Assembly (NCBI RefSeq): GCF_011386835.1 | Contig: NC_088805.1 | Location: forward strand, 12,396,836-12,460,835 | Source of the DNA: Chrysemys picta bellii | Taxonomy: Eukaryota; Chordata; Testudines; Emydidae | Direction: 5' to 3' | Length of the DNA stretch: 64,000 nt | Shown: piece after piece, positions 1 to 12,300 of the stretch | Layout of the letters: every line of letters begins with the position of its first letter | Position numbering within the stretch: position 1 is the stretch's first letter | Notes under the pieces: model-generated | What the model was told of the DNA's origin: nothing | What the model saw: the letters and a program-made list of their open reading frames with translations, nothing else | The model's database searches: none | Translations under genes and position numbers: made by a program

Positions 1-446
1 CATGTGTGAAATGCTTATTTATTCTGTTTGTATGGTATGTATATTGCTTTATCCCCCAAAACATTTCTAATGATTGCTTGTGGCTTTAATAGGAAGTGCT
101 GATGGCATTGTATATCTGGTGGGAAACTTTACAAATTATTCATCTATATATCCCAATGCCAGTCACAATGATGTCTGGGTGCTAATCTCCAACTAGAATA
201 GCTTTTTCTCTGGGGTCTATGCTTTCTGTTACTGCAATACACATTTACTGAAAAAAAAAATCAATAACTCTTAGCATTATATACTCACATTTCCTATGTA
301 CTTAAAACTTCACAGGCACTGTAGCAACTGATAAAGGAGGCTTTGAGTCTCCACATTTATTAGGCTTTTATATTTATAATACATCACACTAAATTTATGT
401 TGCTCATACCTATAAAGTTGGATTTTTCTCTGTGATATCTAGTGGA

Positions 447-492
447 CCAAATTCTGCTTAGTTGCACTGTTGTAAATAAGAGCAGAATTTGG
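447..492. repeat. Short palindromic repeat, probable MITE core
   Basis: Twelve-base arms CCAAATTCTGCT (447-458) and AGCAGAATTTGG (481-492) are perfect reverse complements around a 22-base loop. The arms resemble the ends of a palindromic repeat common in sauropsid genomes that carries a 'gccaaattctgct' type terminus. The family assignment is from memory; the inverted repeat is seen directly. Confidence 0.55.
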
Positions 493-1512
493 CTCATACT
501 TAATGTCTGCATTATACCTGTATGTGCAAATATAAAATGTATTATTTGCCATGGTAATTTTAACTTATTAGGCATTTGTATATATTATTCATTATTATAA
601 TTAGTTAAGAAAATATAGTTTAAAAAACCTTGTAGTGAATTTTCTTTTCTTTGGTTAACCCATTTCTCCTGAACCTTGGCGGTTTCTTAGATGTACAAAT
701 GTGCGTGTTGTCTTCTGTCTTTATAGGAACTCAAAATCTAAGGGCATCAGCAGTAAAACTGAAACTGGCTTATATTTTGCCACCATTTCTGTGTCCTTAA
801 AAAATACCTGTTTTTGGAGATATGACAGCCTAGAACGAAACATAGGTCTCCATTCATGCAGCTGCTGCAGCCTTACAGCTCAAACCTGTCAAAAATGTTT
901 TTTTTCCTTTCTCCCACTTGCTGTTCTCTCTTGCATTCTTCTCCCTTCATTTTGGTGCTGGGCTCTCTAAGATTATCTCCGTTTTACTTTTTCTTCTGCA
1001 GAGGCAGCTTTTGGAACTTGTGAAAACCTTGGGTGATAGGCTGGGCTAGGAGAACTCTAGGAGAACTCTGTTTGTGGGACAGGCCTGAATTGTACATGGG
1101 GCATGTGTAATTTGCTATTCTCTGAGTGCATTTTTCAGGGAGGGAGGGGGACAATGAGAGCCTTCAAAAATAATCTTGCTGAATTGAAGCTGGCCCTGCT
1201 TTCCTGCCCCTGTCTCTCAGACCGGGTGTTTATTTTTGTTCATTAACAGTATGTGAGATTTTTCTTTCTCCCTTTCTCTCCCCCTCTCCTTTTCCTGTTT
1301 TTCTCCCTCATTCCCCATATCCATCCTTGTGCTGCTGCTTATCTCTGAGATTTTCTTTTTCTCCACTCTCACCCTGCCTGTGATTAAGCGCCTGGAATAT
1401 TTCCAGCCTGATGACTGCAGAGTTTCGCAATGAGACTCTTGTGGGAATTACTGCAGTAGGGCTGTCTCTCAAAATGCACTGCTCATAGGAGCCAGGCTAT
1501 ACTATACTTGCC

Positions 1513-1530
1513 TGTGTGTGTGTGTGTGTG
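1513..1530. repeat. (TG)9 microsatellite
   Basis: Uninterrupted TG dinucleotides seen directly. Short, with no associated gene. Confidence 0.9.
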
Positions 1531-3573
1531 TTTTGAAAGTGCCTAGTATGTTAAAAGCACTGCTGCAATTCAAATAATAATGGTCTGGTGCAGGAGTACC
1601 TGTTCAGAGGGATGTAAAATTATTTAGTTACTGATTATTGCTACAAAACATCTGATATGCTCATCCCCAACCCCCCATCTTCCTTTCTGTTGAAATGTAT
1701 AGACATTTTCACAAGTTCTAATAGCATTGACCTTTCCATCTGCTTTTTTGTGAGTTAGGTCTGAACCAAAACCTGTTTCTAACCCCCCCTCCATCACCAC
1801 CACAATCTCTCTCTCATTGGGCACATTTGAAATCCAAACCCACAGCCTGAACCAAAACTCCAGATCCCCAAAGTCCTGAACTTTGGTGGTAGTTGAAATC
1901 TGGATCTGAATTCTGTGACTTGAGTTTCTCTAATGACCAGAAATGAACTGTGTCCCTTTTGGTCGAAGAAGTCAGTTACATTATCATATTGCAGATTTGT
2001 TTGGTAGTTTTCTTGTCCTTTGTTAAGCCTTCTTCTGGGAAGGAAAGGTGGAGGAGGCGTCTTCAGGGAACATAGCTGAACAGAAACCTTATTAGCTGTG
2101 TGTGAGTGTGAAATTGAGTTGGGATTTTCCTCAAGTCATGAGATAACCTTGCCTTCAGTGCTGCTATTATGCCCTCCATGGCTAGAAAAATGTGCATACA
2201 CTCATTCTTAACCCATCGCTGTAAAAATGGCTTTTATCACAGTGTATGCTCACTAGATTGAAAAACAGATTGGATCTGCTATCTCAGAAGCTTGAGGGGA
2301 TAAATGGATCTTTTCTTTAATTACTTAGCTTCCATGATGAGGTTACTTTTCAGTACATGAATATCCAAAGTGTTGTGATTTGTTGCAGTGCCATATTATT
2401 GCATCATGTTGTGATGTTACAACACAATGCAACAGCAACACAACACAAAGTCAGCCCAGAACTAAGAAACAAATGTTTTATTTTTGTTTTTCTGTCTCCA
2501 AGCTAAAGTCAGGACTTCTTGGGTTCTGCAAGTTTATGGTGGCCCTAACTCTTGATGCAGTTAAACTTTATTCAAGGACATTGTCCTAATTGCTTTGGAC
2601 TGAAAGCAGGGACCTGCTATTTGTTCTCTGTCTTTTGCACAAGGCTGTGTACACTGATGGCACTCTGTGGTATCACTTAATATCAGAGTTCCAGGTGCCA
2701 GAGTAAGCAATTTTCCCCATGAGGTTTACATCGGTCGCTTGAAGAGGTTGCTGTCAATATTACCCACTGTCTGAGACTATCCAGAATTAACAAGCAAGCT
2801 AATTCAGAACTAAGGTTAAACTTTCAACAAACTCAAACATTTGAAAGTATGTAAGCAGGGGGGAAAGATCTAGAAAGGTAAGGAAGAGAAAAGAGGTATA
2901 ACTAACCTACCTCTTTATTCCCCTCTCTGTGGAGGTCTGAAAGGACTTCTGGTCAATGGAAACAGGACATTTTTAGCAATAATTGGCCAGATTCTGGCTG
3001 GTCCTGTATGGATGCACAAGGGGTAGGAAGAGGAGGACAACTAAGCCTTGACTCTGTTGCCCTGCATAGGAGTATGAGTACTTCCAGGTTAATGTCACTG
3101 CTACACTAGCTCCCCAGAGGGGATGGTCAAGGGTAGGACTGTGACACAGCCCTTCCTCTGCACTGGGCTTGCTGCACTGTGAGTGACTACACTCCCATTC
3201 CAGTCAGCGTTTTCCTGGAGGAATTCTAGCAATTCCTGTGGAGACTCCAGTTGCTGCGTGGCCCCTCCTCGCTCCGCTCCAATATCTCAAGCCACAGTCT
3301 GACTTAAATAATTTATCGGTTAAGGTAGATCAGAGTGTCTTTATTGTGGGTTTTTTTCTGTTTTTACGTAAAATGTTCTTAGATTCCTCCTCCTCCTCCA
3401 AACTTCCACTCCATTCCCCATCCCCCTCTCCTCTTCCTCCTCCCTTCTCTTTCTCCTCACAAGTCCCTAGGTATCTTTTATCCAGCTTCCCCCAACAGAA
3501 TCCTCTTTCTGCTTTCCTCCGCACAATCCACCCACTAAAAATATTTTCTCCCTGGCCTCATGGAGCATCACTA

Positions 3574-3660
3574 TGGTGATGTCATGATGTCATTGTACTA
3601 GGAACTATCACCTAGGAGATGGCGTGATGTCATTGTACTGGAGACAGTTGCTAGGGTGAT
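3574..3660. repeat. Two-copy imperfect tandem duplication with CRE-like TGATGTCA cores
   Basis: Two units of about 43-45 bp follow each other and share GTGATGTCATTGTACT-like sequence, then a CTAGG-containing tail. TGATGTCA occurs in both units and ATGATGTCA is repeated inside the first. TGATGTCA is a variant of the CREB/ATF site. Duplication is seen; any regulatory role is inference. Confidence 0.5.
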
Positions 3661-3730
3661 TGCGGTGGGGAACAGGGGCTGTCACATGACCCACATCAGG
3701 AAATGTTCCCATTAAGGAGGAAAGAGAAGT

Positions 3731-3732
<2 letters not shown>

Positions 3733-3771
<39 letters not shown>
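3733..3771. repeat. (GT)19 microsatellite
   Basis: A pure GT tract of about 39 bases, likely length-polymorphic. It is the longest uninterrupted dinucleotide run in the intergenic part. Confidence 0.95.
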
Positions 3772-3772
<1 letters not shown>

Positions 3773-4639
3773 AGTGGGAATGAAAAAGAAGCCGACTGAG
3801 ATTCAGAAATCTCAGTTTTCGGTTTATCTTGATATAGAATACTCAGTTAGACTGGTCTCAGCTTATCTATGTTCTTTCATGTATTTCCTAATGTGCCTGT
3901 CACCATAGGTAGCATCAGGCCATAATAGAAGTGGAATAAGCCATAGTCCAGTTGTGTTCCCTGATGGGATGGGTTCTTATCTTTATTGCTCTGTCCATCC
4001 TCTTTTGCTGTCAGGTTCCTCTCATTTCCATGATGAATAATCCAGCCCTGTCACTGACCACACAGATAGCTTTGGTATGTTACATATGCGAACTTCATGT
4101 GGCTGAGGGGGATATAGTTCTGTACCTCAACCAGCAATCTGAGTTTCCCCCCTTCTGCCTCCCCCCATTTCTGTTTCCAGTCTATCACTGATGATGGGAA
4201 CATTCCGTAGTAATTCCAGCAGCTCCAGGAAATGTCTAACATGAAAGGTGAAACAAGTTAAACAAAAAGGAAGACGCAGCCATTATAGGTCAATAATGGC
4301 CAACCCCAGATGAAATCCCTTCTGGAAGACACCACAAAGGTGTAGCAGGCAGAATTAGGTTGCAGGAGTTCAGAATTTTAAAATACAATATGGTCAAGTA
4401 ATTGGGGAAAAGGTTTGCGAGAGAGGATTGTTCTGATATCCTGGATGAAGCACTGAATCACTGCATTTTCTCAGGCAACCTATCTGGCCTCTGCCTTAAT
4501 CAGCCCAGCAGGACAATCTGTAAAAAGCTAGGAATCTCCGTGACCAACCCACATAGCATCTGAGATTAACTTTCCCGTAGAAACAAATGACCAAAAGTAG
4601 CAAGTAAGACTTCATCTGACCCAAAGACAAAGAGGAAGA

Positions 4640-4850
4640 GAACTGTCCAGTGGTTGGGGTGCTTGTCAGAGACCTGGGTTTGATTCCCCTGTTCCGCCAA
4701 TAATACTTTCTGTGACCTTTTGAAAGTCACTTAGTCTCTCTGTGCCTCAGTTCCTCATACTGTAAAATAGGGATAATGGAACTGCTCTACCTCACAGGGG
4801 AATTAAAGATAAATGCATTAAAGTTTGGGAGGCACTCAGATATATAAATG
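4640..4850 (+). repeat. MIR-like SINE, plus orientation
   Basis: The stretch reads as a MIR: a tRNA-like head ('cagtggttgg...cttgtcagagacctgggttt'), then the typical core 'gtcacttagtctctctgtgcctcagtt' followed by 'ctgtaaaatagggataat' and an 'attaaagata' tail. Family recognised from its well-known core. The copy is diverged, consistent with an old amniote insertion. Confidence 0.75.
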
Positions 4851-5554
4851 GCCATATTATAAATACATAAAGTAGATAAATTATTTAGATTTACCCAGCC
4901 AATAAATATTTGTGCTGAAGTAGGAGATATGTTTAAGTTGATACTGTCCTGCAGTGGTAAGTCCTTGGGTCTAGTGAAGCTGTGCTTGGTGCAAAACCTG
5001 GGGGCTAGAAAAGGAGATTTTATACCATCTTTGTGCTTCTGTATATAATGTACAGTAAATAATGTACAGTTACCTGCAATAGTCCACAGGGACTTGTTTT
5101 GGCACCTGAGGAATCACTGGAGTACAATCTACTCCAGCATTACCCCTAAAGCCAAAGGCTATGCAGGGGAGTGGCATGGAATAAACTATATGCCATCTGA
5201 GGATTTCCCTCTGCCCTTTTCAGATGGACACATAAGCCAGTGGTTGCTCCATTAGACAGAAGTGCCTTATGAAGCCTGAGAAGCTGACCCATTGTCTCCC
5301 CAAACCAAACTGCTAATGTTGGAGACCTGAATGGATGGGGAGGGAAATGGATGATGTGTCCAGGTAAAATGGGTGGCTTGAGCCTGTTGCTCCAAAATAG
5401 CCTGCGACTCAGAATGCTGTTTGAATGTTCTGTTAGAATGGATCTTCTTCTAATATTGACCATATATGGCTTGTTGGGAAAACATTGGACCATGTCCTTC
5501 AGGTAAGCACTTAAATTCTAACGTTATCAATGGACATCAAAAGATCTGGTGCCT

Positions 5555-5765
5555 ATGGCTTGAGTATGCATGAATGTGTATATGTGTAGGAGTGTTTGCA
5601 AGGGTGTGTGCTTATGTGCGTGTACATTTGAATAAATGCAGAGGTGTGTGAGATTTTGTGTGGGACAGTGAATGCACTTGAGTGTGCATAGAGATGTGTG
5701 GGAACGTGGCTGTGTGGTAGGAATGGCATCACATGGCAGGTGTGTGTGAATGTGCATGTGAGTAG
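5555..5765. repeat. Degenerate TG/TGTG-rich low-complexity tract
   Basis: About 200 bp dominated by interrupted TGTG, TGTGTG and TGAATG blocks. The minus strand has a spurious histidine/threonine-rich frame (HTH/CIH patterns) that is simply the reading of the repeat. Confidence 0.7.
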
Positions 5766-6699
5766 CTCTGGTATAGCAGTGTGTATATTTTGCCTGTAGT
5801 CACTCTGTGGATGAATACACTGTTATGAAAGCTGCTTCTCTAGCCTCTTTGTGTTTCAAAAGAATTTCTTGTTCCCCATGCAGTCATAGGAGTAACTAAC
5901 TACACGACAGCAGAACAAATTGTCTCTGTTCTTAATGTCTGTGCAAATTTTCCAGAGCTCTATTAGAAGCTATAGCTTGCAAGCTACTGCATTTCAGTGG
6001 CATTAAGCAGTTGCAGAAGTCTGCCAGAAGTATTACCTAATAAGCATAATTTCTGTCATCTCTGTATCTGCTATGGAGCCAGGATATGTATATGCAACTC
6101 AGATCTCCTGTTCCATACTAGCCACAGCCTCCAAAGGAGTAGAGGAGAGGGTCTCGATAAAGTGGTCATCTCAATTAAATAACTACCAAAATAATCAGTT
6201 ACCGAACTCCCTCAGATATGGGGAATGAGCAGAAACAAAGTACCAGTGCAGTGCATCCAGTTTTTTGTGTCCTGATAAAGTGAACCCTGAAGCCTTGTGT
6301 CTAACTCCTAACATCTCCAGGCCAGTGATTCTAAATTTGTTTCATACCATGGTGTGTTACATCAGAAAAACATGTTTGGACCTTTCCCCACATAGTTTTG
6401 GGTACCTCCTCTCATCTAGCTGTACAGAGAGGATGGTTAATGGCCCTCCTGGAGGCTGAGAACTCATGTGCTAGGCTAAAAACCCGAAATCACACTAATT
6501 TTATTGCATTTTGAGCTAGTAACAGGAATTCCATTGGAGAAAACATTGCCACTGGTGGCAAGCCTGATCCGAGAGCTCAAAACAGGAGAATTTTGGGACC
6601 CCTGAGATTTGTGTAGGATTCCAAGGTTCCTGATATGAAAGGTGTAGTGTAGAAACTTGTGATTGGGGTAGGATTTGAGCGTTCGTTGACTTTGATTGT

Positions 6700-6960
6700 C
6701 TTCAGCCAATCAGAGTACAACTATTTGCACATTGGGATGTTGAGAAATAACCTTACACTCAATATGCAAATCAGTCCCACTGAGCCAATCAGACATCAGG
6801 GACTTGCATAATTGGGATATGTGGGTCTATAATTGTACGGCTTTCCTGGGTCCTCATTGGCCGAGGTAATTCCATTTCAATATCACTAACTATAAAGAGT
6901 TCTGTAGAGTTTCTAGATAGGCCTGATTTATTGCTCAGCTTTGCATCCCTCCTCTCCCCC
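6700..6960 (+). promoter_or_regulatory. Promoter-like cluster: two CCAATCAGA, octamer, inverted CCAAT, TATAAAG
   Basis: CCAATCAGA occurs at 6706-6714 and 6785-6793, the octamer ATGCAAAT at 6764-6771, an inverted CCAAT (ATTGG) at 6856-6860 and TATAAAG at 6891-6897. Order and spacing resemble a retroviral U3 or a small pol II promoter. No open frame or splice pattern downstream could be tied to it. An old LTR is the most likely source; a lncRNA promoter is the alternative. Confidence 0.35.
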
Positions 6961-7202
6961 GTCCCCATGTCCTCTTTTGTTAGTGGGTACAGGACAGCCA
7001 GCCCCCTAGGAACAATCCTATACTAATAACCGGAGATGTCAGACTAATAAGGGATTACGCTGCGTTCTAGCAATTAGGAAGCACAAGGGACCAGGGTCAG
7101 TAAAACCCTGAGGGGAGGGAGTTGGGAGTGGGAAGAAGTAGCATGCAGCAATGCTGAGCAGATAGCTCTGTGCGTGATGCAACTCAGCTTTTACTGGACA
7201 AT

Positions 7203-7217
7203 GCTGCCACCTAGTGG
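7203..7217 (-). promoter_or_regulatory. CTCF-type core motif
   Basis: Read on the minus strand this is CCACTAGGTGGCAGC, which fits all 15 positions of the commonly used CTCF core CCASYAGRKGGCRSY. Such an exact match is uncommon by chance. Occupancy cannot be known from sequence, and the site could have been carried in by a repeat. Confidence 0.6.
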
Positions 7218-8093
7218 AGTACTTTGCTTTTACATTGAGTCTGTACTGTGCTCTGTAAATGAGATCTGGGGTCTTATGCTAGTAATAAAATCAAGGATAG
7301 TTCTTCTGGCATCTTAAGTGACTGGCACAGAAACTGCTCTGTAGAAGCCGCACTGTTTTAAATTTGAAAGATATTTGTATAACTGTTTGTCAAGTCTGAA
7401 TCTGGATATTTAAAACATTTGGTTCAGAAATATATCCTTTGCTCAGATATGGTATTAATATAATTTACATTTTGAGAGTGTAATTCATCTGTAAGGATTC
7501 CAAATGCTTTACAACTACATGCATAAATGCAGCAATCTCTGGGGTGGAAGGGCTGTAACTGACTCATGGTATGCTTGCAGTGTCGGGCTGGAAGGAAGTA
7601 TCTGGCAGTCAGCAGGGATAATTCCTAATTTAAGTGAATTTAATGATCATGAAAGGTGCTAGCCTATCTGAAATCCTGGAAGGATGTGGAGAGAGGCCAC
7701 AGAGCCAGGAATAAACTGAACACAGACAACAGATCATGAAATGGGAATGGGAGTGGGGTCAAAGGTGTGAAACAGGGGAAGCAGATTGGGATTCTCTGCT
7801 CAGTATCCCTGAAAATGTCCACTGCTCCATGAAGGAGTCCAAGGAGATGGTGAATGTTGCCCAGAGGAGCCTGCCCAGATGCATGAAATGACCAGGGAAT
7901 GGAAAAAGACAAGTTGGAGAGCTTGTAAATCCTCCTTCATTAGTAGATGGCCATTTTGGCCAGTGCAGGGAGGAGGTTGATGAGAAATGTTGTGACTTAG
8001 TGGGGCCTTAGTGGGTGTGCATAGAGGAGCAGGTGTGGGGAAAAGTTTCAGCCAGAGCCTCAGCAAGAGACCGATTTAAACTAGCTTGGTATG

Positions 8094-9302
8094 TTATACC
8101 TCAGGGGTTGGCACACGAACCGATTTTTGAAGGCACACGGCGGCTGGCTGAGCGCCTCAGCCCACCGCCGCTTTGGGGTTCTGACTGATGTCCCATTGCC
8201 AGCCGGGGTCCCAGCCACCAGCCCCACTCAGCGCCCGCTGCTGGCCTGGGGACCCCCAGGGAACCTCAGGCTGGCAGCGGGCTGAGCAGGCCGGCGGCTG
8301 AGACCCCAGCTGGCAGGAGCCAGCAGCCGGAATCCCAGAGTGGCGGTCGGCTGAGCCGCTCAGCCTGCTGCCGGCCTGGGGTTCCATTCACTCAGCTGGC
8401 AGTGGGCTAAGCGGGGCTGGCGGCGGGCTGAGTGGCTCAGTCCGCTGCCAGTCTGGGGTGCTGGCAGCACTCAGCCTGCTGCGGGTCTGAGGTCTCGGCC
8501 ACCAGCCCCGCTCAACCCGCACCGGTCCCACTCAGCCCAGACCGGCAGCGGGCTGAGCAGGGCCTGGGATCCTTGTCTGGGGTTCCAGCCACCAGCCCCG
8601 CTCAGCTGGCTGCCAGTCTGGGGTTCCATTCACTCAGCTGGCAGCGGGCTGAGTGAGGTCAGTGGCCGGGACCCCAGACCAGCAGCAGATGAGCCGCCGG
8701 CCCCCTTCAGCCAGCTACCACCCTGGAGTTCTGCTCACCCATGCTGGCAGGAGGCTGAGAGGGGCCGGCGGCTGGGACCCCGACTGGCAAGGGGCCAGCA
8801 GCTGGAGCCCCGGGCTGGCGGCAGGCTGAGTGCTGCCGGCACCCCAGACTGGCAGCGGACTGAGCCACTCAGCCCCCCACCGACCCTGCTCAGCCCGCCA
8901 CGGGCCCGCTCACTTTGTAAACTGGGGTGACTAGAACCCCAGACTGGCAGCGGGCTGAGCCACTCGGCCCGCCACTGGCCCTGCTCAGCCTGCCATGGGG
9001 TGAATGGAACCCCAGACTGGCAGTGGGCTGAGCAGGGCTGGTGGCTGGAACCCCAGACAAGGATCCCAGACAAGGATCACACTAAATTGATAAGATCTGC
9101 ATATGAATTTTATTTTAAATGAAGCTTCTTAAATATTTTAAAAACCTTATTTACTTTAAATACAACAATAGTTTATTTATATAATATAGACATAGAGATA
9201 GACCTTCTACAAACGTTAAAATGTATTCCTGGCATGCGAAACCTTAAATTACAGTGAACTTGGCATACCACTTCTGAAAGGTTGCCGACCCTTGTTATAC
9301 CT
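8094..9302. mobile_element. Non-autonomous hAT-type transposon with GC-rich internal repeats
   Basis: The 8-bp duplication TTATACCT (8094-8101 and 9295-9302) flanks an element of 1193 bp. Its ends, CAGGGGTTGGCA and the complement of TTGCCGACCCTTG, fit the CAGGGGTCGGCAACC-type terminal repeat of hAT elements. The interior to about 9060 is a GC-rich array of 'cagcgggctgagc' and 'gtctggggttcc' units, present in both orientations; the last 230 bp are AT-rich. No transposase frame is present. Frames of 64-112 codons inside read the repeat and are not genes. 8-bp duplications define the hAT superfamily. Confidence 0.88.
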
Positions 9303-12300
9303 CATGACTGCAGTTTAGACATGTCCATAAAAAGAGGCTGTGGGTGTTGTTCAGAGATGGAACAGTAGGTGAATGTGTAGCCTGCTCAGGTAGTGTGCTG
9401 GAGGTGGGCAGGGGAGCTCGCAGGCCAGAGGCCTGTTGACAAGCTGCTATGGGCCAAGGGGATTAATTTCTTCATTTATCTCATGTAGAGTCAGGAGGAG
9501 AGGAATCCAGACAAGATGACAGTGAAGAAGTTAAAGTAACCAATGGCTGGCCTCCTCATGAAGTGCAAATGCAAGACCCGCTCATCTCCTGGTAAAATGG
9601 TGATAATGGATAATAGGCACAGTAAGTACAATCAGAAAAAGAGAGCATGAGATGAATGGATAGGCTTTGTGGAACTTATTGTACCCACAAAGGGGAATGG
9701 ATGCAAGAAGGCAAGGTGTTTGCCTTGCAATAGACAGGAAAGGCTCTGATATATTTATATGGGTGATTTTTAAAAGCCATAAGGGTCATCAATATATAGA
9801 TTAATTAATTTAGTATCTAATAATATAGAGTGCAAAGTGCCTTACAAAGCAGGGTTAGCATCATTATCCCTCCTTTTACAGAGGAGGAAACAGAGGTACA
9901 GAAGTCAAGTGATTTACCCATGGTCATATGGTGAATTAGTGATACAGCCAGGTATAGGCTTCAGGCTTTCCGACTCCCAATACACTGGACCAGACCACTT
10001 CTCTGTCTACTGAATGGAATTGATTCGGAATATTTTAATCATGGTATCTGTTAGTATAATGGTAGCTGAAAGTAATTGTTAAAGAAGTTTACGAAGTCAG
10101 CTTTTCGAGGGCAAGGACTATGCCTCTTTATATGTTTATAGAGTACTAAGCATAGTGTTGTGCTCCATAAACAATAAGAGCAAACTGCCTACTTCAGGAA
10201 AGGAAAGGTAGGAGACTAATGAGCTGAGGCACCCAGTATGTGGAGCCTGTCAGGAAATCAAACTACCCATGGATGCTGGAAGGATGGAGACTGAACATTG
10301 CTGCTGATTATTTATCCATCTGGTGAAACTGCTCTGCAATATCAGTGCTGTTTTCACTGGAAACTTTCTGTGCTCTGGCCCCTCTGCAGAACTGTGAGAG
10401 GCTGATTTACTGCACATAAGAGTATTACTGTTCCCTGTTGAACCTTTGTGACTGACTGCCCCAGTCTGCAGGCTTCAAAGAGGCTGCACTCACTGTTGAA
10501 ACTTGCTGATTGAGTTTTACATTGATCATGCTTTAGTCTAATGCATCAGATTGATCCCTAGTGTACTTCCGCTGAAGCTAAAGGAGTAGTGACACGGATG
10601 AATTTGATTTTACATTTGATGTTCAGCGAGGCTTGTTATGACACAATAACAGCAATCTTGATTGCATACATCAGGCTCATTGTGTTTGTGTGGTGAAAGA
10701 GATTAAACAGGTTCTTCATTTAAACAAACTCCCCATTTGGAAAAGCTCTGCTTTCTTCCCTTCTTCCTTTTCCTCACCTAAGCTCCCTCTATTGTTTCAG
10801 TACAAGGGTTGCATTTACTCACACCTATTTTATTCAGTTAACCTTGAATACAGGAGGTCCCCACGCTAATTGTTTTGTTGTATTTATGAATAGTTCTATC
10901 CCCTTTCTTTCCACCTGTCTTTCAGATCTTGTTTCCATTCATTTTATAATCTTTACACTGTTTCTCTTGTTCAAATGAAACAGTTAAACACCTTTTTTCT
11001 CTGACTAAAGTTTCTGATTGTTTCAGGTAAACAAACCAAGCAGATAAGTGTAGATTACAGAGCTTCCCTCCCTAGAGAATAAATCAGTGAAGTTTGATAG
11101 GGAGCCAGCTGAAGAACAAAGAGAAGAAAGGTTCCATGTGCTTCTATTTGAGGAAAAAGAAAAGGTGATCAGTCAGATGTCTACAGCATAGCACAGACAA
11201 ACCTAGTTAAGTTTTACAGTTCTATTGCACCAGAAGCAATTCCTGTGAAAAAGTCCCAAAGTATAAACCATTTGTTTTTAATTTGAGACTATCCAGGCTT
11301 TAATAAGTAGTTATCTGCAAATCTGCCATCTTTCTTTGTTTCATTTTCCCATTCTTTTGATCTTGGAGCTGTTGTCACCTTCCAGTGTTGAGGATCCAGT
11401 CTTTAGCTTACAGGTGAGGCTCTGAGGAACCATCTGTTGACAGAATCTGAATCTAAGCGATTTAAAGATTGCTGCCAGCAAAAATAAAGTAAGAAAGGGC
11501 AGAAGTCACTTTGAGCATGAGCTTGATTCTTGTGCACACCTGTTCCTGAGCATTCTTACCAAAAGGCATTCCCACAGCAGATGTACCAAAGAAGTACAGA
11601 TGCTTGACATCTTCAACAGACAAAAGGGCATCTTTGCTTCCCACTGCATGTATTTTGGCTGGGGTGCTGTCAAAATAAGTTTTGTTATAAGCCTAACCTT
11701 GGAGGTCAGAAGTGGTGTGTCTGACATTCAGCCTCATCACAGTGGCCCTCCAAGATGTTAGATGTCCGATTCTATTCCCATATTGTCCTCAGCTGGGGCA
11801 AGTGTATATCTAAAAGACAGTGGAGATGGCTGTAGCTGGCGTCTTCAAGAATCAATCTGTTGCCAAAAGACAGTGAGGGCCTAGAAGTGATTCTCAAATC
11901 TAGCCGAGTTACGTCAACTGTAACATTGATTATATGTTATGCCTCTACCAAAATTGGGTGAGGTGGCTGCAAATAACTGTATGGAGTTCTGTAAACAAGA
12001 TATGGGTTAGCACTGTAGCTTTCTGAAAAGCCCCACATAATGCTTTTGCCATATGAACTTTCACATCTTTAGTTTCCCTCTATCAGAAAGACAGGCTGCA
12101 CACACTATTGATTCAGCAAGTAATAAAGGACTGAATCATGTGGATCTAGTTAATTCTGTTCAAATACATCTAGTAGCATATATTACAGGAAGAAGGATAC
12201 TAATTGCCTGTAATAGATAGAGACCAATAGATGTGGAATTGTCAGTGATATGAGAGACTCTGCCCATACCCACGCTAGGTTGGTGAGTGTAGTATCCCTG

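Larger units (their letters stand above)
1..3573. other. Intergenic DNA without a recognisable gene
   Basis: No exon with a recognisable protein, splice borders or conserved domain was seen on either strand. Short open frames here (up to 113 codons) look random in composition. The stretch contains a small palindromic repeat near 450, a TG repeat near 1513 and a pyrimidine-rich tract around 3380-3460 that creates a spurious serine/proline-rich frame. Confidence 0.7.
3772..8093. other. Intergenic DNA: MIR relic, TG-rich tract, promoter-like cluster
   Basis: No gene was recognised. Contents that could be supported are a MIR-like SINE at 4640-4850, a degenerate TG-rich tract at 5555-5765, a CCAAT/octamer/TATA cluster at 6700-6960 and a CTCF-type motif at 7203-7217, each listed separately. 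Confidence 0.65.

Noticed and set aside
3952..4191. Membrane-like frame (LIFIALSILFCC) at 3952
   Set aside because: Hydrophobic by chance, a 79-codon frame with an overlapping opposite frame, no splice borders or known family.
5527..5757. His/Thr-rich frame, or a CRISPR-like periodic repeat
   Set aside because: Degenerate TG-rich low-complexity DNA; no direct repeat with uniform spacers, and a vertebrate genome.
8091..9073. Frames of 64-112 codons in the GC-rich block at 8.1-9.1 kb
   Set aside because: Readings of the internal repeat of a non-autonomous hAT element bounded by TTATACCT duplications.
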